The notes under the pieces are model-generated. The model had not been told where the DNA came from, did not search any database, and saw only the letters and a list, made by a program, of their open reading frames with translations. Of a stretch of 64,000 nucleotides of DNA, positions 1-8,001 are shown in pieces. The translations under genes were made by a program, and so were the position numbers. Origin of the DNA: UBA5066 sp046331465 (GTDB lineage Bacteria; Acidobacteriota; Thermoanaerobaculia; UBA5066); assembly GCA_046331465.1 (NCBI GenBank), contig JAXLQV010000001.1, positions 558,001 to 622,000 on the forward strand, written 5' to 3'. Within the stretch, counting starts at the first letter, position 1, and each line of letters opens with the position of its first letter.

Positions 1-142
1 CGGCGACGAGGTCGTCCTCATGGGCCGGAGCGGCGAGGCCGAGATCCGCTGCGAGGAGTGGGCCGAAACGCTCGGGACGATCACATACGAGGTGACGTGC
101 CAGGTCAGCCCGCGGGTGACCCGGGTCTACGACCCGTACTGA
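1..142 (+). CDS. alr: Alanine racemase, C-terminal end (partial)
   Basis: Only the last 46 codons are in the window; the gene enters from the left edge, with the first complete codon at base 2. The visible residues GDEVVLMGRSGEAEI followed by TITYEVTCQVSPRVTRVY match the C-terminal beta-domain of PLP-dependent alanine racemases, where the 'YE..C..S.RV.R.Y' stretch closes the protein. The enzyme interconverts L- and D-alanine for peptidoglycan precursors in the cytosol. The catalytic lysine and tyrosine lie outside the window, so activity cannot be judged. A gap of 128 bases separates it from the sigma factor, which probably belongs to another transcript. Confidence 0.85.
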   Translation, partial: GDEVVLMGRSGEAEIRCEEWAETLGTITYEVTCQVSPRVTRVYDPY

Positions 143-270
143 CCTCCCGGCCGGCCCGGAGGAGGGCCGCCGTCCCGGCTGCTGGAGCGCGTCCCCGCGT
201 GGACGGACGATTTCCCTTAATTGGCCGACAGGGGATGTTAGAAAATCGGGCTTCCCAGGGAGCTTCGCTC

Positions 271-792
271 ATGGATGCCGAACACCGGATTCCCCGGACC
301 CGGCTGGAGCTCGCCGAGTTCATTGCGACGAAGGGTGACCTTCGCCGCAGGATGGAGGCGCATCTCCGTTACCGGTTCCGCCTCTCGGCGCCAGAGGTCG
401 AAGACCTGATGCAGGACGTCCTCCTCGAGCTGATGCGCTACGACGAGCCCGTTCGCGAGGCCGAAGGGCTCGCGTTCCGGATCCTTCACCTCCGCACGCT
501 CCAGTTCCTCCGGAACAGGGGCGTGAGGCGGGAAGCGCCCATCGAGGACGACACGAGGACCGCCGACGAGCGGGTTGCTCCGGACCTGCGGACCGAGGTC
601 CACATCCTTCTCCGCCAGACGCTCGCGCAGGCCTCTCCCGCCTGCCGCCGGCTCATCCGGGCCCACTACCTCGAGGGGAAGACCCTCAAGGAGACGGCCG
701 AGGCGCTCGCGTACGCCTCGTCCAACGTCGTCTGGGTCCTCTTGGATCGCTGCATCCGACGTCTCCGCGCGATTCTCGGAGCGACCCGATGA
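271..792 (+). CDS. ECF-type RNA polymerase sigma factor
   Basis: A 173-residue protein with the two-domain layout of extracytoplasmic-function sigma factors. A sigma2 region (about residues 25-85) carries the conserved VEDLMQDVLLELMRY helix. A sigma4 helix-turn-helix (about 115-170) carries YLEGKTLKETAEALAYASSN and a basic C-terminus IRRLRAILG. The frame is open further upstream, but the ATG at 271 begins where family members begin; the ribosome site there is weak. It overlaps the next gene by four bases (ATGA), and that gene begins with an anti-sigma zinc-finger motif, so the two probably form a sigma/anti-sigma pair. The regulon is unknown. Confidence 0.85.
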   Translation: MDAEHRIPRTRLELAEFIATKGDLRRRMEAHLRYRFRLSAPEVEDLMQDVLLELMRYDEPVREAEGLAFRILHLRTLQFLRNRGVRREAPIEDDTRTADERVAPDLRTEVHILLRQTLAQASPACRRLIRAHYLEGKTLKETAEALAYASSNVVWVLLDRCIRRLRAILGATR

Positions 793-2207
793 CCGCCCCC
801 CATCCCGACGACTTCACGCTTCTCGTCCTCCTCAAGGGGGAGATGCCGGACATGGACGCCGCGCGGCTGAAGCGGCACCTCTCCTCCTGCCCCGCCTGCG
901 CTTCGGCCTACCGCGAGATCGAGAAGCTCGATCGGACCCTGAAGACGACCCTCCCCGCCCTCGAGGAAGCGCTGGCCGAGCTCGAGCTCCCGGAGGGCGA
1001 CCTCTTTCGCTGCCGGCCGGACGGCACGCTCCTCGGGCGGCGATCGCCGCTCGCCGGCGACGGAGCCGTTCAGGAGGTCTTCGCGGCGAGCCGCGAGGCC
1101 GCCGAGGTCAAGAGCCGCCTCCTGAGCGCGGCCGCCGCCCCGGACGCGGACCTGCGCGAGGCGCTCTCCGCCCTCGACCTCCTCGCCCTGCGCGACCGCT
1201 ACGGCCTCGGCTACGCCCTCGACGACGCCCTCTACAACATGGTCGAAGGCCCGGCCCGGTGGGCACGCTTCGGCCGTGCCTCCGCTGACGCCGTACTGGC
1301 CGCCCGGGCCGACGGTCGAGCCCTCGACGCCCCGGCCGAGCACGCCTATCCCCTCGACGACCTGCTCGGGCTCTCCCTTCTCGTCCAGGGCACCGCCTGC
1401 AACTGGACCGGCGAGTTCCTGAGAGGAGGCCGCGACCTGCGTCGCGCCTACGGCGCCTTCGCCCGAGGCTCCGTCTCCGAACGGCGCCTCGCCTCGGTCG
1501 AGCTGGTCGAGGCCCAGCGGCGCGCGTTCCTCGACAGGGCCGAGGAGGCGCTGCACCTGGCCGAGAGGGCGAGGGGGACGTTCCGGGCGCTGGGGCTGGA
1601 GGACGAGGCGGCGAAGGCGGGAGCGGCGCACGCCATCGCCCTGTCGTATCTCGACCGGGACGAAGAGGCCCTGGCCGAGTTCCGGACGCTCCTGCCGGTG
1701 CTCGCAGGCTACGAGCGCTGGAACACTTACGTCTCGACGCTGAACGGGATCGGCGGGTGCCTGCTCCGCCTGGAGCGCGTCGCGGAAGCCCGGCGCGAGT
1801 ATGCCCGTGCCCTCCGTCTCGTGAATCGCGAGGCCCGGCCGGCCGTCCACTCGTTCATTCGCGCCAATCTCGCCAGGACCCTCTACCAGGGAGGCCGTTT
1901 CGTCGAGGCCGCACGGGCCTTCGGGGCGGCGGCAGCGCTGTTCGCGACGCAGGGCGCCACGGCCGACGAGCTGCAGATGGGCCTTTTTCGCGTGGAGGCG
2001 CTGTCCAGATCTGGCGCCCACTTCGAGGCGCGAAAGGCGCTCGAGGCCCTGGGGGAAGCCCTTCGCGCCTCGAATGCCGTGGAGTCCGACATCCTCCGGT
2101 CGCTCGAGGCCGCGCTCGCCGGCGACATCCCCGACGTGGACCTCATCGCGACGTTGAGGTCACGGGCGGAACGGCAGATCGCCACGCGTCTCCGTCGAGC
2201 GGTCTGA
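789..2207 (+). CDS. Anti-sigma-like zinc-finger protein with TPR repeats
   Basis: 472 residues. The first 50 hold the H-x3-C-x2-C motif (HLSSCPAC) of the zinc-binding anti-sigma fold. The rest is alpha-helical and repetitive with tetratricopeptide-like pairs, for example residues about 240-400 (AHAIALSYLDRDEEALAEF; ANLARTLYQGGRFVEAARAF). No transmembrane segment is evident, unlike classic membrane-spanning anti-sigma factors. Translational coupling to the sigma factor suggests that it binds the factor and that the TPR part senses a partner protein. Partner and signal are unknown. An alternative is that it acts as a scaffold rather than a true anti-sigma factor. Confidence 0.75.
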   Translation: MTAPHPDDFTLLVLLKGEMPDMDAARLKRHLSSCPACASAYREIEKLDRTLKTTLPALEEALAELELPEGDLFRCRPDGTLLGRRSPLAGDGAVQEVFAASREAAEVKSRLLSAAAAPDADLREALSALDLLALRDRYGLGYALDDALYNMVEGPARWARFGRASADAVLAARADGRALDAPAEHAYPLDDLLGLSLLVQGTACNWTGEFLRGGRDLRRAYGAFARGSVSERRLASVELVEAQRRAFLDRAEEALHLAERARGTFRALGLEDEAAKAGAAHAIALSYLDRDEEALAEFRTLLPVLAGYERWNTYVSTLNGIGGCLLRLERVAEARREYARALRLVNREARPAVHSFIRANLARTLYQGGRFVEAARAFGAAAALFATQGATADELQMGLFRVEALSRSGAHFEARKALEALGEALRASNAVESDILRSLEAALAGDIPDVDLIATLRSRAERQIATRLRRAV

Positions 2208-2328
2208 AAGAAAGTTCGCCAGCCCTGTTGCAAAAACGCCCTCCTCGCGCAGCCTAGTCTCACAAGGCATACCGGAGAGCGCTCCCCGACGCCTTCACTG
2301 AGCCCCGGAAGGGCTGGAGGAGGAAGTC

Positions 2329-2622
2329 GTGAGAAAGACCTTTGCTTCGATCGTCCTGGGCGGTGCCCTGCTCGTCGGAAGCGGAGTCGCCCTCGCGGAC
2401 TCGCCGCGGACCGCCGAGCCGCGCTGGGGCATCAAGCCCGAGAAGACGGCCCCGACCTCCGCGTTCGACCTCGCCCGGTGGATGGCCCGCCGGCTGATCG
2501 AAGCGGTCGGCGTGCCCCTGCCGCCGCCGTCGGATCCGGTGTCGGCGCCCGTGACGTTGCCGACGCCGAACGAGGAGGACGCGGTCTGCACGCCGGAACG
2601 GGTGCACTGTCCGGTGGGTTGA
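2329..2622 (+). CDS. Small exported protein of unknown function
   Basis: 97 residues from a GTG start with a strong GGAGGAGG ribosome site. The N-terminus MRKTFASIVLGGALLVGSGVALA is a clear Sec signal peptide with likely cleavage after ALA. The mature part is about 70 residues, proline-rich (LPPPSDPVSAPVTLPTPNEED), and ends with two cysteines (CTPERVHC) that could form a disulfide. No known domain was recognised. It follows the sigma/anti-sigma pair by 121 bases in the same direction and could be one of its targets, but that is a guess from position only. Confidence 0.6.
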   Translation: MRKTFASIVLGGALLVGSGVALADSPRTAEPRWGIKPEKTAPTSAFDLARWMARRLIEAVGVPLPPPSDPVSAPVTLPTPNEEDAVCTPERVHCPVG

Positions 2623-2635
2623 ACGAAGAGAAAGC

Positions 2636-2670
2636 CCTGGGCCACGACTGGCACGAGGGCGTGGCTCAGG
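2636..2670 (+). terminator. Hairpin after the small exported protein
   Basis: Inverted repeat CCTGGGCCACG / CGTGGCTCAGG (11-bp stem with one G-T pair, 13-base loop) starting 14 bases after the stop codon. No T-tract follows, so an intrinsic terminator is only a possibility. Confidence 0.3.
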
Positions 2671-2703
2671 CTCACACCTGCCGATCCATCGAACGTCAGC
2701 CGC

Positions 2704-2795
2704 GCCGGGCCGCTTCGAGCGCCGCGATGTCGGTCTTCTCCATCTGCGTCTCAGCTCCACGGCCCGTCAAAGGCCCGGACGATCGCCGCGGCGAG
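2704..2795 (-). pseudogene. Possible relic of a VOC (glyoxalase-fold) protein C-terminus
   Basis: Reading the minus strand gives ETQMEKTDIAALEAARRG followed by a TGA. This resembles the last residues of PhnB-type VOC proteins ('..MKKIDIAALEAA..'). No start codon or upstream domain is present; the DUF900 hydrolase gene ends just upstream at 2813. If real, it is a leftover of a deleted gene. The match is short and could be chance. Confidence 0.2.
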
Positions 2796-2812
2796 TCGGC
2801 CCGTCATCCGGC

Positions 2813-3778
2813 TTAGTACTGCTTCCTCAACTCCTTGCGATCGATCCCCTTCAGGATGTCGCGCATGAGATCCAGCGTGGCCTCCAGCTCGAAGTAGGCG
2901 GAGTGGATGTTCGGCTGGTCGGGAGGGAAGAGGCCGGAGCAGTCGAAGTCCCAGACGTTGTCCGGGCGTGGCACGTTCGGGTCGAGGCCGCTTCGTCCGA
3001 GGCGCCTCTTGCCGAAGTGCTTCAGCCCCGCGCTCATCCCCAGGACGGCGTCTCTCCCGGAGTAGAGCGCCGAAACGCGATAGGTGAGGTTCGCCATCGC
3101 GTCGCCGTCACTTCCGTCCACCCGATCGCCGCTCGCGAAGAGGTCGTTGTCGACGTCGGCGGCCACCATCACGAGCTGGTTGATCAGGCTCACCAACAGC
3201 GGCTTGTTCTTCCGGCTCCAGGCGAGTTGCATCGCCTTCTGGAGCACGTAGTTCCCCATCGAGTGCGCGATCAGGCTCGTCTTCGCGCGGCAGGCGGCCT
3301 CCGGGCTTCGTGTCGCCATCGCCTGGTTCCGGAGGAGCCATTCGTAGAGGAGGACGAGGAGCTCGGCGAGGTCCTGTGAGCTCTCGCGCGCCTCGGAACG
3401 ATCCGGAAGGTAGTCGGCCGGCGACCCATGGCTCGGCCAGGTGAAAAGGACGCAGCTCCCCAGCCCGGCGTCGCCGGCGAAAAGGCCGTGGCAGAGCTTC
3501 TCGTAACGCCCCACGGCCTCCGCCCAGGACGAGTTGTAGCCGTGAACGAACAGGCAGACGTGCTTCTGGTCCACGTGCTCACCGGTCGGCTGAAGCGCCG
3601 GAAACGTCCGCGCCGTGTTGAGCAGCCCCTCCTTGAACTTCCCGGCACTGAGCTGGCTCCACCGGGAGAGGTCTTCGAGCGGAGCCTCCTCGGCGACCCA
3701 GTAGGTCAGCGCGACCCGCTGGGCACCGAGCTGGGAGCCCGTTCTATTGCGGTTCGTGACCATCCAGTACTTCGGCAT
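2813..3778 (-). CDS. Alpha/beta hydrolase, DUF900 type
   Basis: 321 residues from an ATG preceded by GAGAGGAG. The alpha/beta-hydrolase core is visible: VCLFVHGYNSSWAEAV (oxyanion strand, about residues 85-100), a nucleophile elbow SLIAHSMGNYVL (A-H-S-M-G) and a C-terminal histidine candidate in NIHSAYFE. This arrangement matches the DUF900 family of uncharacterised hydrolases. There is no signal peptide, so it is probably cytosolic. Substrate is unknown; a lipid or ester is likely. The gene is about 95 bases downstream of the papain-like peptidase on the same strand and may share its transcript. It begins a run of hydrolase genes that extends to about 24 kb. Confidence 0.8.
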   Translation of the reverse strand: MPKYWMVTNRNRTGSQLGAQRVALTYWVAEEAPLEDLSRWSQLSAGKFKEGLLNTARTFPALQPTGEHVDQKHVCLFVHGYNSSWAEAVGRYEKLCHGLFAGDAGLGSCVLFTWPSHGSPADYLPDRSEARESSQDLAELLVLLYEWLLRNQAMATRSPEAACRAKTSLIAHSMGNYVLQKAMQLAWSRKNKPLLVSLINQLVMVAADVDNDLFASGDRVDGSDGDAMANLTYRVSALYSGRDAVLGMSAGLKHFGKRRLGRSGLDPNVPRPDNVWDFDCSGLFPPDQPNIHSAYFELEATLDLMRDILKGIDRKELRKQY

Positions 3779-3873
3779 CGGCCCTCTCCTCTCGGGCAGT
3801 CCGGGCATGAGACCCGGTGAGATGGCGGACGGAACGGTCCCGGTCCCGCCCCGCCCGCCCGATTCGTTTCCGT

Positions 3874-4776
3874 TCAGAACTGGCTCGTGTTGACCCACTC
3901 GGCGGAGATCAGCGTCCACCAGTCCGTTGCCAGACCGCCAGTGACGTACCTGTAGGACATCCAGGCAAACCCCTGGTCGCCCCACCCGAGGCCCCACGAG
4001 TTCCGGATCAGGAGTGCCCCCTTGTCTCCGGCGATCATCTTGTTGTCGTCGTAACCGGCCGCCACGATCGCGTGCCCCCCGCGGTAGTGGCTGTTGGGTC
4101 CGGGGAACGCGACGAGGTTCCCCGGGAGAAGGTTGTCGAACTCCGAGTAGACGGGGAACCCGAACATCGACGGGAAACCGCCCGCGAGGTAGCGCTTCAC
4201 GTTCGCCAGTGCCGTCGCGGTCGGCGCCCCGTTCGGGTCGAGGCGGAAGTACCGCACCGCCTGGTAGTTCGCGCCGAAGGCGTAGCAGAAGGCGGGCGGC
4301 TCGGCGTCGTACCGCGAGTTCCCCGATGCAGGTGAGCCGTCGTACGGCCAGTACCGCTCCGGCGGAGCCCCGAAGAGTACGAGCGCCTCCATGGCCGTGC
4401 GCAGGTAGGCGCCGGTGTCTCCCGTCCAGCCGAGGAGGTTCCGCTCGGCCTTGTAGACGAAGAGCCGCGAAGCGTCGAGGAACCTCCCGAACGACCGCTT
4501 CTCGAAGTACTCGAGGAGGCCCACCGCGGCCTGCGCGGTGCACGACCCGATGTACCCCTGGTCCTCGACCGGCGAGAACCACTGGCGGAGGTCGACGGAC
4601 GACGGCGGAGCGACCGGAGCCGCAGCGGCTTTCCGCCTTCCTCCGCCCCCGGCGTCCTCTCCCCGGCCGAGCTTCGTCGTCTTCGCGAGGAGGGGGCTAA
4701 CCTCCAGGTGCTCCTCGGTGTAGTCACTCGTCTTGGGTACGTCTGGGACCCATCCCAGCGCTCTGAGTCTGCTCAT
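3874..4776 (-). CDS. Papain-like (C1 family) cysteine peptidase
   Basis: 300 residues. Catalytic elements in order: DQGYIGSCTAQAA (oxyanion Gln and nucleophile Cys, about residues 73-82), GGHAIVAAGYDD (catalytic His) and LIRNSWGLGWGDQGF (catalytic Asn and the conserved WG). The usual GSCWAF is GSCTAQ here, a variation seen in bacterial C1 members. No signal peptide and no typical inhibitory prodomain are visible; the first 65 residues are polar with a Gly/Ala-rich linker (GGGGRRKAAAAPVAPP). It therefore looks intracellular or delivered by a non-Sec route. It sits upstream of the DUF900 hydrolase. Confidence 0.85.
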   Translation of the reverse strand: MSRLRALGWVPDVPKTSDYTEEHLEVSPLLAKTTKLGRGEDAGGGGRRKAAAAPVAPPSSVDLRQWFSPVEDQGYIGSCTAQAAVGLLEYFEKRSFGRFLDASRLFVYKAERNLLGWTGDTGAYLRTAMEALVLFGAPPERYWPYDGSPASGNSRYDAEPPAFCYAFGANYQAVRYFRLDPNGAPTATALANVKRYLAGGFPSMFGFPVYSEFDNLLPGNLVAFPGPNSHYRGGHAIVAAGYDDNKMIAGDKGALLIRNSWGLGWGDQGFAWMSYRYVTGGLATDWWTLISAEWVNTSQF

Positions 4777-5130
4777 GTCTTCAACTCCCGAAGCGCCGCC
4801 CCGCGCAAGACCGGCCCTACGCCTTCCGAGAGGCAGCGGTGACGGTGCGCGGAACGGTCGCTCCCCGATATCGGTTTAGGTTTCAGGCTGTTCCTTGCAC
4901 GCATCGCTCGATGTCCGTCGAGGAATTGGCCTCGGTCCGCATGGCTGGGCTCTCCCGCCGCGGAGCGGGGTCTCGTGTGGCGGGATGCCACGTCGGGGGC
5001 CCGCGCGCTCCGATGGACCCGAGCCCGCGGATCCAGCGGCGCCCGAACCTTTGGGAGAATCGCGGCATGGTCTTCAGGTGCGTGGGCCAGGACGGTCCGG
5101 GCAGCAGGGCCGCGGGCGGCGGCCGTCCTC
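4777..5130. other. Intergenic region (354 bases) without a gene
   Basis: No supported ORF. On the minus strand GGAAC (4890-4894) and GATATC (4867-4872) are 17 bases apart, the spacing of an ECF-type promoter that would drive the papain-like peptidase. The likeness is weak and unproven. Nothing else stands out. Confidence 0.4.
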
Positions 5131-6642
5131 CTACTTCCGGAATAGCTCGACGAGCTTGTTGACGTGGAAGAGCAGGCCCGCGAAGACGCGGATGTCGTCC
5201 TGTCCTTCCCCGGCATTCAGGTAGAACCCCGCATAGAACGGAATCGCGTCGTTCCCGATCCCGGGCAGGCGCAATCCTGCCTCGACGACCAGGCGGTCCG
5301 CATCGTGCTGGTCGAAGATCTGCTCGTACCGTCCGTACTCGACCTCGACGTATCGCATCGGGAACACGTTGACGTCGTCCTCCTCCGCCTTCGACGCCGC
5401 GGTCTGATGGTGCGTCATGATCAGCCCGGCCCTGAGGAAGCGGAGGTCCGTGTCCCCGTCGGGAGATCTCTTCGAGTCCCGAGACATGAGGCCCAGCCGT
5501 ACGACCGCTCCGAACCGAAGCGCGTCGTATCGAAGCTCCGGCCGCCGGTTGCGCGACGTCTTCGAGTACTGCGCCGCCCAGCCGGGCTGGAGGATGACGG
5601 CGAGACTGCCGGCGAAGGAATCCGCATAGCTCGTGATCGACACGTCCGGTTCGGCGGGGTCGGTCTCCGTCGTCGGGAAGCTACTAAACTGCAGCTCCAG
5701 TTCCGTGTGGATCGCCGTCCGCCTCTTCTGCGTCCAGAGCGTGTCGACTCTCAGGCGCCCCACGAACGAGGTCTCGTTGAATCCGTTGCTCTTGCCGTTT
5801 TCGTCGTAGGACCGGGCGAGGCTCGCGCCCAGGAAGACCTCGGAGCTGACTCGGTCGGAGAGGAAGGACGATTCGTATCCTGAATCCAGCAGGGCCGAAA
5901 TCGTCCTGGTGACCCGCCCGTCGTCGACGATCACCGTGACGAGGAGGCTGAAGGTCGTCGCTGCTCCGTCCAACCGGGCGGCGTTCGTGTCGAGGATGAA
6001 CCGGGCCTTCCCGTCCGAGTCCGTCGTCGCGCGAATGCGGGAGGCCGGGTCGGCGCCGGGCCGTTGAAGGCGAACCGAGGCGTCGCCCGACTCGACGGTG
6101 ACGATCGCACCCTGTTTCGCGAGACTCGCCTCCCGCACCTCGACGGTCAGGCCGTCCACGTGCGATTGGTGGGGCCGGAAGCTCGCGGACGCGAACTCCG
6201 CCGTGACGGCCAGCGGCACGACCGTCACGCTGGTACTGCCGACAGCGGCTACGCCGTCGAGCGCGGCTGCCGCCTCGATCGTGACGGTCGTGGAGTCCCC
6301 TGCCGCCAGGTCCGAGACCACGGCCCCGACGCCGACGATCCCGTCGGGGTCGGTCTCTGCTTCGGCGCTCTTTCCCGCGTTCCCGGCCTGGTCCAGCAAG
6401 AGGAGCGGTGCCGTCTCCGGTTCGACCCGCAGGCGCACCTTCCTCCCTGCGAGGGGATTGCCCTCGCCCTTCAAGTGGACGACGAACGCTCGGTCGTATC
6501 GTGCACCCGTCCGGAGGATCGCGTTCTTCGCCTTGAGCTCCAGCGTCGGGGGCGCTTCTGCGCCGACCGCTGGCGCGACGAGCAACGAGAGGATCGACAG
6601 GATTCGAGTCCAATGGAAACCGCGACCTGACGCGACGTTCAT
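5131..6642 (-). CDS. Exported protein with Ig-like domains and a C-terminal beta-barrel-like region
   Basis: 503 residues. The N-terminus (WTRILSILSLLVAPAVGAEA) is a signal peptide. Residues about 30-270 consist of beta-rich, bacterial Ig-like units with recurring phrases of the type 'TDPDGIVGVG' and 'TDSDGKARFILDT', as in Big/invasin-like modules. The last 230 residues alternate polar and aromatic positions and end in LLFHVNKLVELFRK, suggesting an outer-membrane barrel rather than a secreted enzyme. No catalytic motif was found. Function is unknown; a surface or envelope role is inferred. It is followed downstream by the papain-like peptidase and DUF900 hydrolase. Confidence 0.6.
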   Translation of the reverse strand: MNVASGRGFHWTRILSILSLLVAPAVGAEAPPTLELKAKNAILRTGARYDRAFVVHLKGEGNPLAGRKVRLRVEPETAPLLLLDQAGNAGKSAEAETDPDGIVGVGAVVSDLAAGDSTTVTIEAAAALDGVAAVGSTSVTVVPLAVTAEFASASFRPHQSHVDGLTVEVREASLAKQGAIVTVESGDASVRLQRPGADPASRIRATTDSDGKARFILDTNAARLDGAATTFSLLVTVIVDDGRVTRTISALLDSGYESSFLSDRVSSEVFLGASLARSYDENGKSNGFNETSFVGRLRVDTLWTQKRRTAIHTELELQFSSFPTTETDPAEPDVSITSYADSFAGSLAVILQPGWAAQYSKTSRNRRPELRYDALRFGAVVRLGLMSRDSKRSPDGDTDLRFLRAGLIMTHHQTAASKAEEDDVNVFPMRYVEVEYGRYEQIFDQHDADRLVVEAGLRLPGIGNDAIPFYAGFYLNAGEGQDDIRVFAGLLFHVNKLVELFRK

Positions 6643-6771
6643 CCCGTGGCTCCTTCTTTCGGTTCGCAGCGCCCGAACGGGCGCGGCAGGTTGAGGCCCG
6701 AGGCGGCCCTGACGATCGCGGAGCGGTTTCGTCCCAGGCGTGGCGAAGCCTGTTCCGACGTGGCTGTCGAT

Positions 6772-7845
6772 TCAGCTGACGAAGGTCACGGCTCCGGGCA
6801 GGTTCGTAGGACAGTACCCGGGCTTCCCGGCCCGCCGAAGACGAACCGAGTCGTGCACGACCGCGTCATCCGGCACGCCGCGCGGTCGCCCCAGCGGCCA
6901 GATCCACCGCGCTGCATAGTTCCGCGCCGGGTCCTTGATCCGTCTCGGGATGAGCTCCGGGACCCACCAGAAGCCCTTAAGAGACTCGTGCTTCTCGGCG
7001 AGCGGCTCCGCCGCGGCGTACTCGGCCGTATTGGCGATCGGGAGAATCGCCTCCCTGGCCTTCTGGTTGATCCGCAGGCCGGAGCTCACGGCCTCCCGGA
7101 TCATCCACTCGAGCGAGATCTTGGAAAGGCCGGCGGCCTTCTCCTCGTAGCCGCCGCCGACGTCGCAATGGACCCCGGGAAACCAGACCTGCTTGACGTG
7201 TTGAGCGTCCGGGCTCTCCGAGCCCCAGAGGTTCTGGATGAAATAGGTGCGCCGCTCGTCGAGGGCGACGGCGTGGCGAACCTCGTCGACGATCGGGTTG
7301 TTGGCCGTGAACTGGAAGTGCCTCGGGCTCCATGCCCAGCCGACGCTGCTCACCGTGTCCCAGAGTCCCAGGAACCTCACCCGTACCTTCCGGGCGAAGG
7401 TGTGCCGGAAGCCCCGACAGAGCCGAAAGTCCCTCTCTCTTGCGAACATCCCCCAGGCGAAGGGTACGAGCTCCTCGTTTCCACGCCCGAGAAGACCGAC
7501 CTTGTAGAGCATCGCCGCCAGGACCCTCGCCCCGTACGCGCCCCGGCTGAAGCCGAACAGGAAGATCTCGTCTCCCTCCTCGTAGGTGCGCATCAGGAAG
7601 CGGTAGGCGCTCGTGACGTGATCCTCGAGGAGCCAGGCGATGGCCAGGTCCAGTCGGGTAATCAGCCAGCGCCGGGTCCTACCCCAAATGCCCGGAGGAG
7701 CGAACGTTCCGACTCCTGTCTGGTAGTACGTGAGCTGATCCCTCGTCTCCCTGTCCAGCATGGCGTAGAGCTTCACGACGTTGGTGTTGGTGGCGTCGTA
7801 CTCGTTGTTCGTGCCGTCGAGGCACAGGACGATGTTCCGTCCCAT
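6772..7845 (-). CDS. DUF2235 alpha/beta hydrolase (Tle1-like phospholipase family)
   Basis: 357 residues from an ATG with a strong GAGGAGG site. Family motifs are clear: NIVLCLDGTNNEYDATNTNV near the N-terminus, the nucleophile elbow LFGFSRGAYGAR (G-F-S-R-G, about residue 100) and WFPGVHCDVGGGYEE, which holds the catalytic Asp/His region. DUF2235 proteins include type VI secretion phospholipase effectors (Tle1) and many uncharacterised members. No T6SS gene (VgrG, PAAR, Hcp) or signal peptide is seen nearby, so an effector role is not supported by context. A cytosolic esterase or phospholipase acting with the other local lipases is equally possible. Confidence 0.85.
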   Translation of the reverse strand: MGRNIVLCLDGTNNEYDATNTNVVKLYAMLDRETRDQLTYYQTGVGTFAPPGIWGRTRRWLITRLDLAIAWLLEDHVTSAYRFLMRTYEEGDEIFLFGFSRGAYGARVLAAMLYKVGLLGRGNEELVPFAWGMFARERDFRLCRGFRHTFARKVRVRFLGLWDTVSSVGWAWSPRHFQFTANNPIVDEVRHAVALDERRTYFIQNLWGSESPDAQHVKQVWFPGVHCDVGGGYEEKAAGLSKISLEWMIREAVSSGLRINQKAREAILPIANTAEYAAAEPLAEKHESLKGFWWVPELIPRRIKDPARNYAARWIWPLGRPRGVPDDAVVHDSVRLRRAGKPGYCPTNLPGAVTFVS

Positions 7846-8001
7846 GGGACCTCCTCTCCCGCCGCCTTCGCTCTTGTCTCCCGTCGCTTCGGGGCAGCTG
7901 GAGCGCCCGCACGCCTTCCGGGAGCTTCAGGTTCTCTCTCGCTCGAGATCTCGGCACGGACGAACGAATCCGTCCGGCCCGCTCGATCGGTCAGGAGACG
8001 G

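Noticed and set aside
666..2021. Long minus-strand ORF antisense to the anti-sigma/TPR gene
   Set aside because: High-GC shadow frame; low-complexity sequence without domain features, while the plus-strand gene has clear motifs.
6772..7845. Type VI secretion effector locus
   Set aside because: DUF2235 proteins include Tle1 effectors, but no VgrG, PAAR, Hcp or immunity-like lipoprotein is adjacent.
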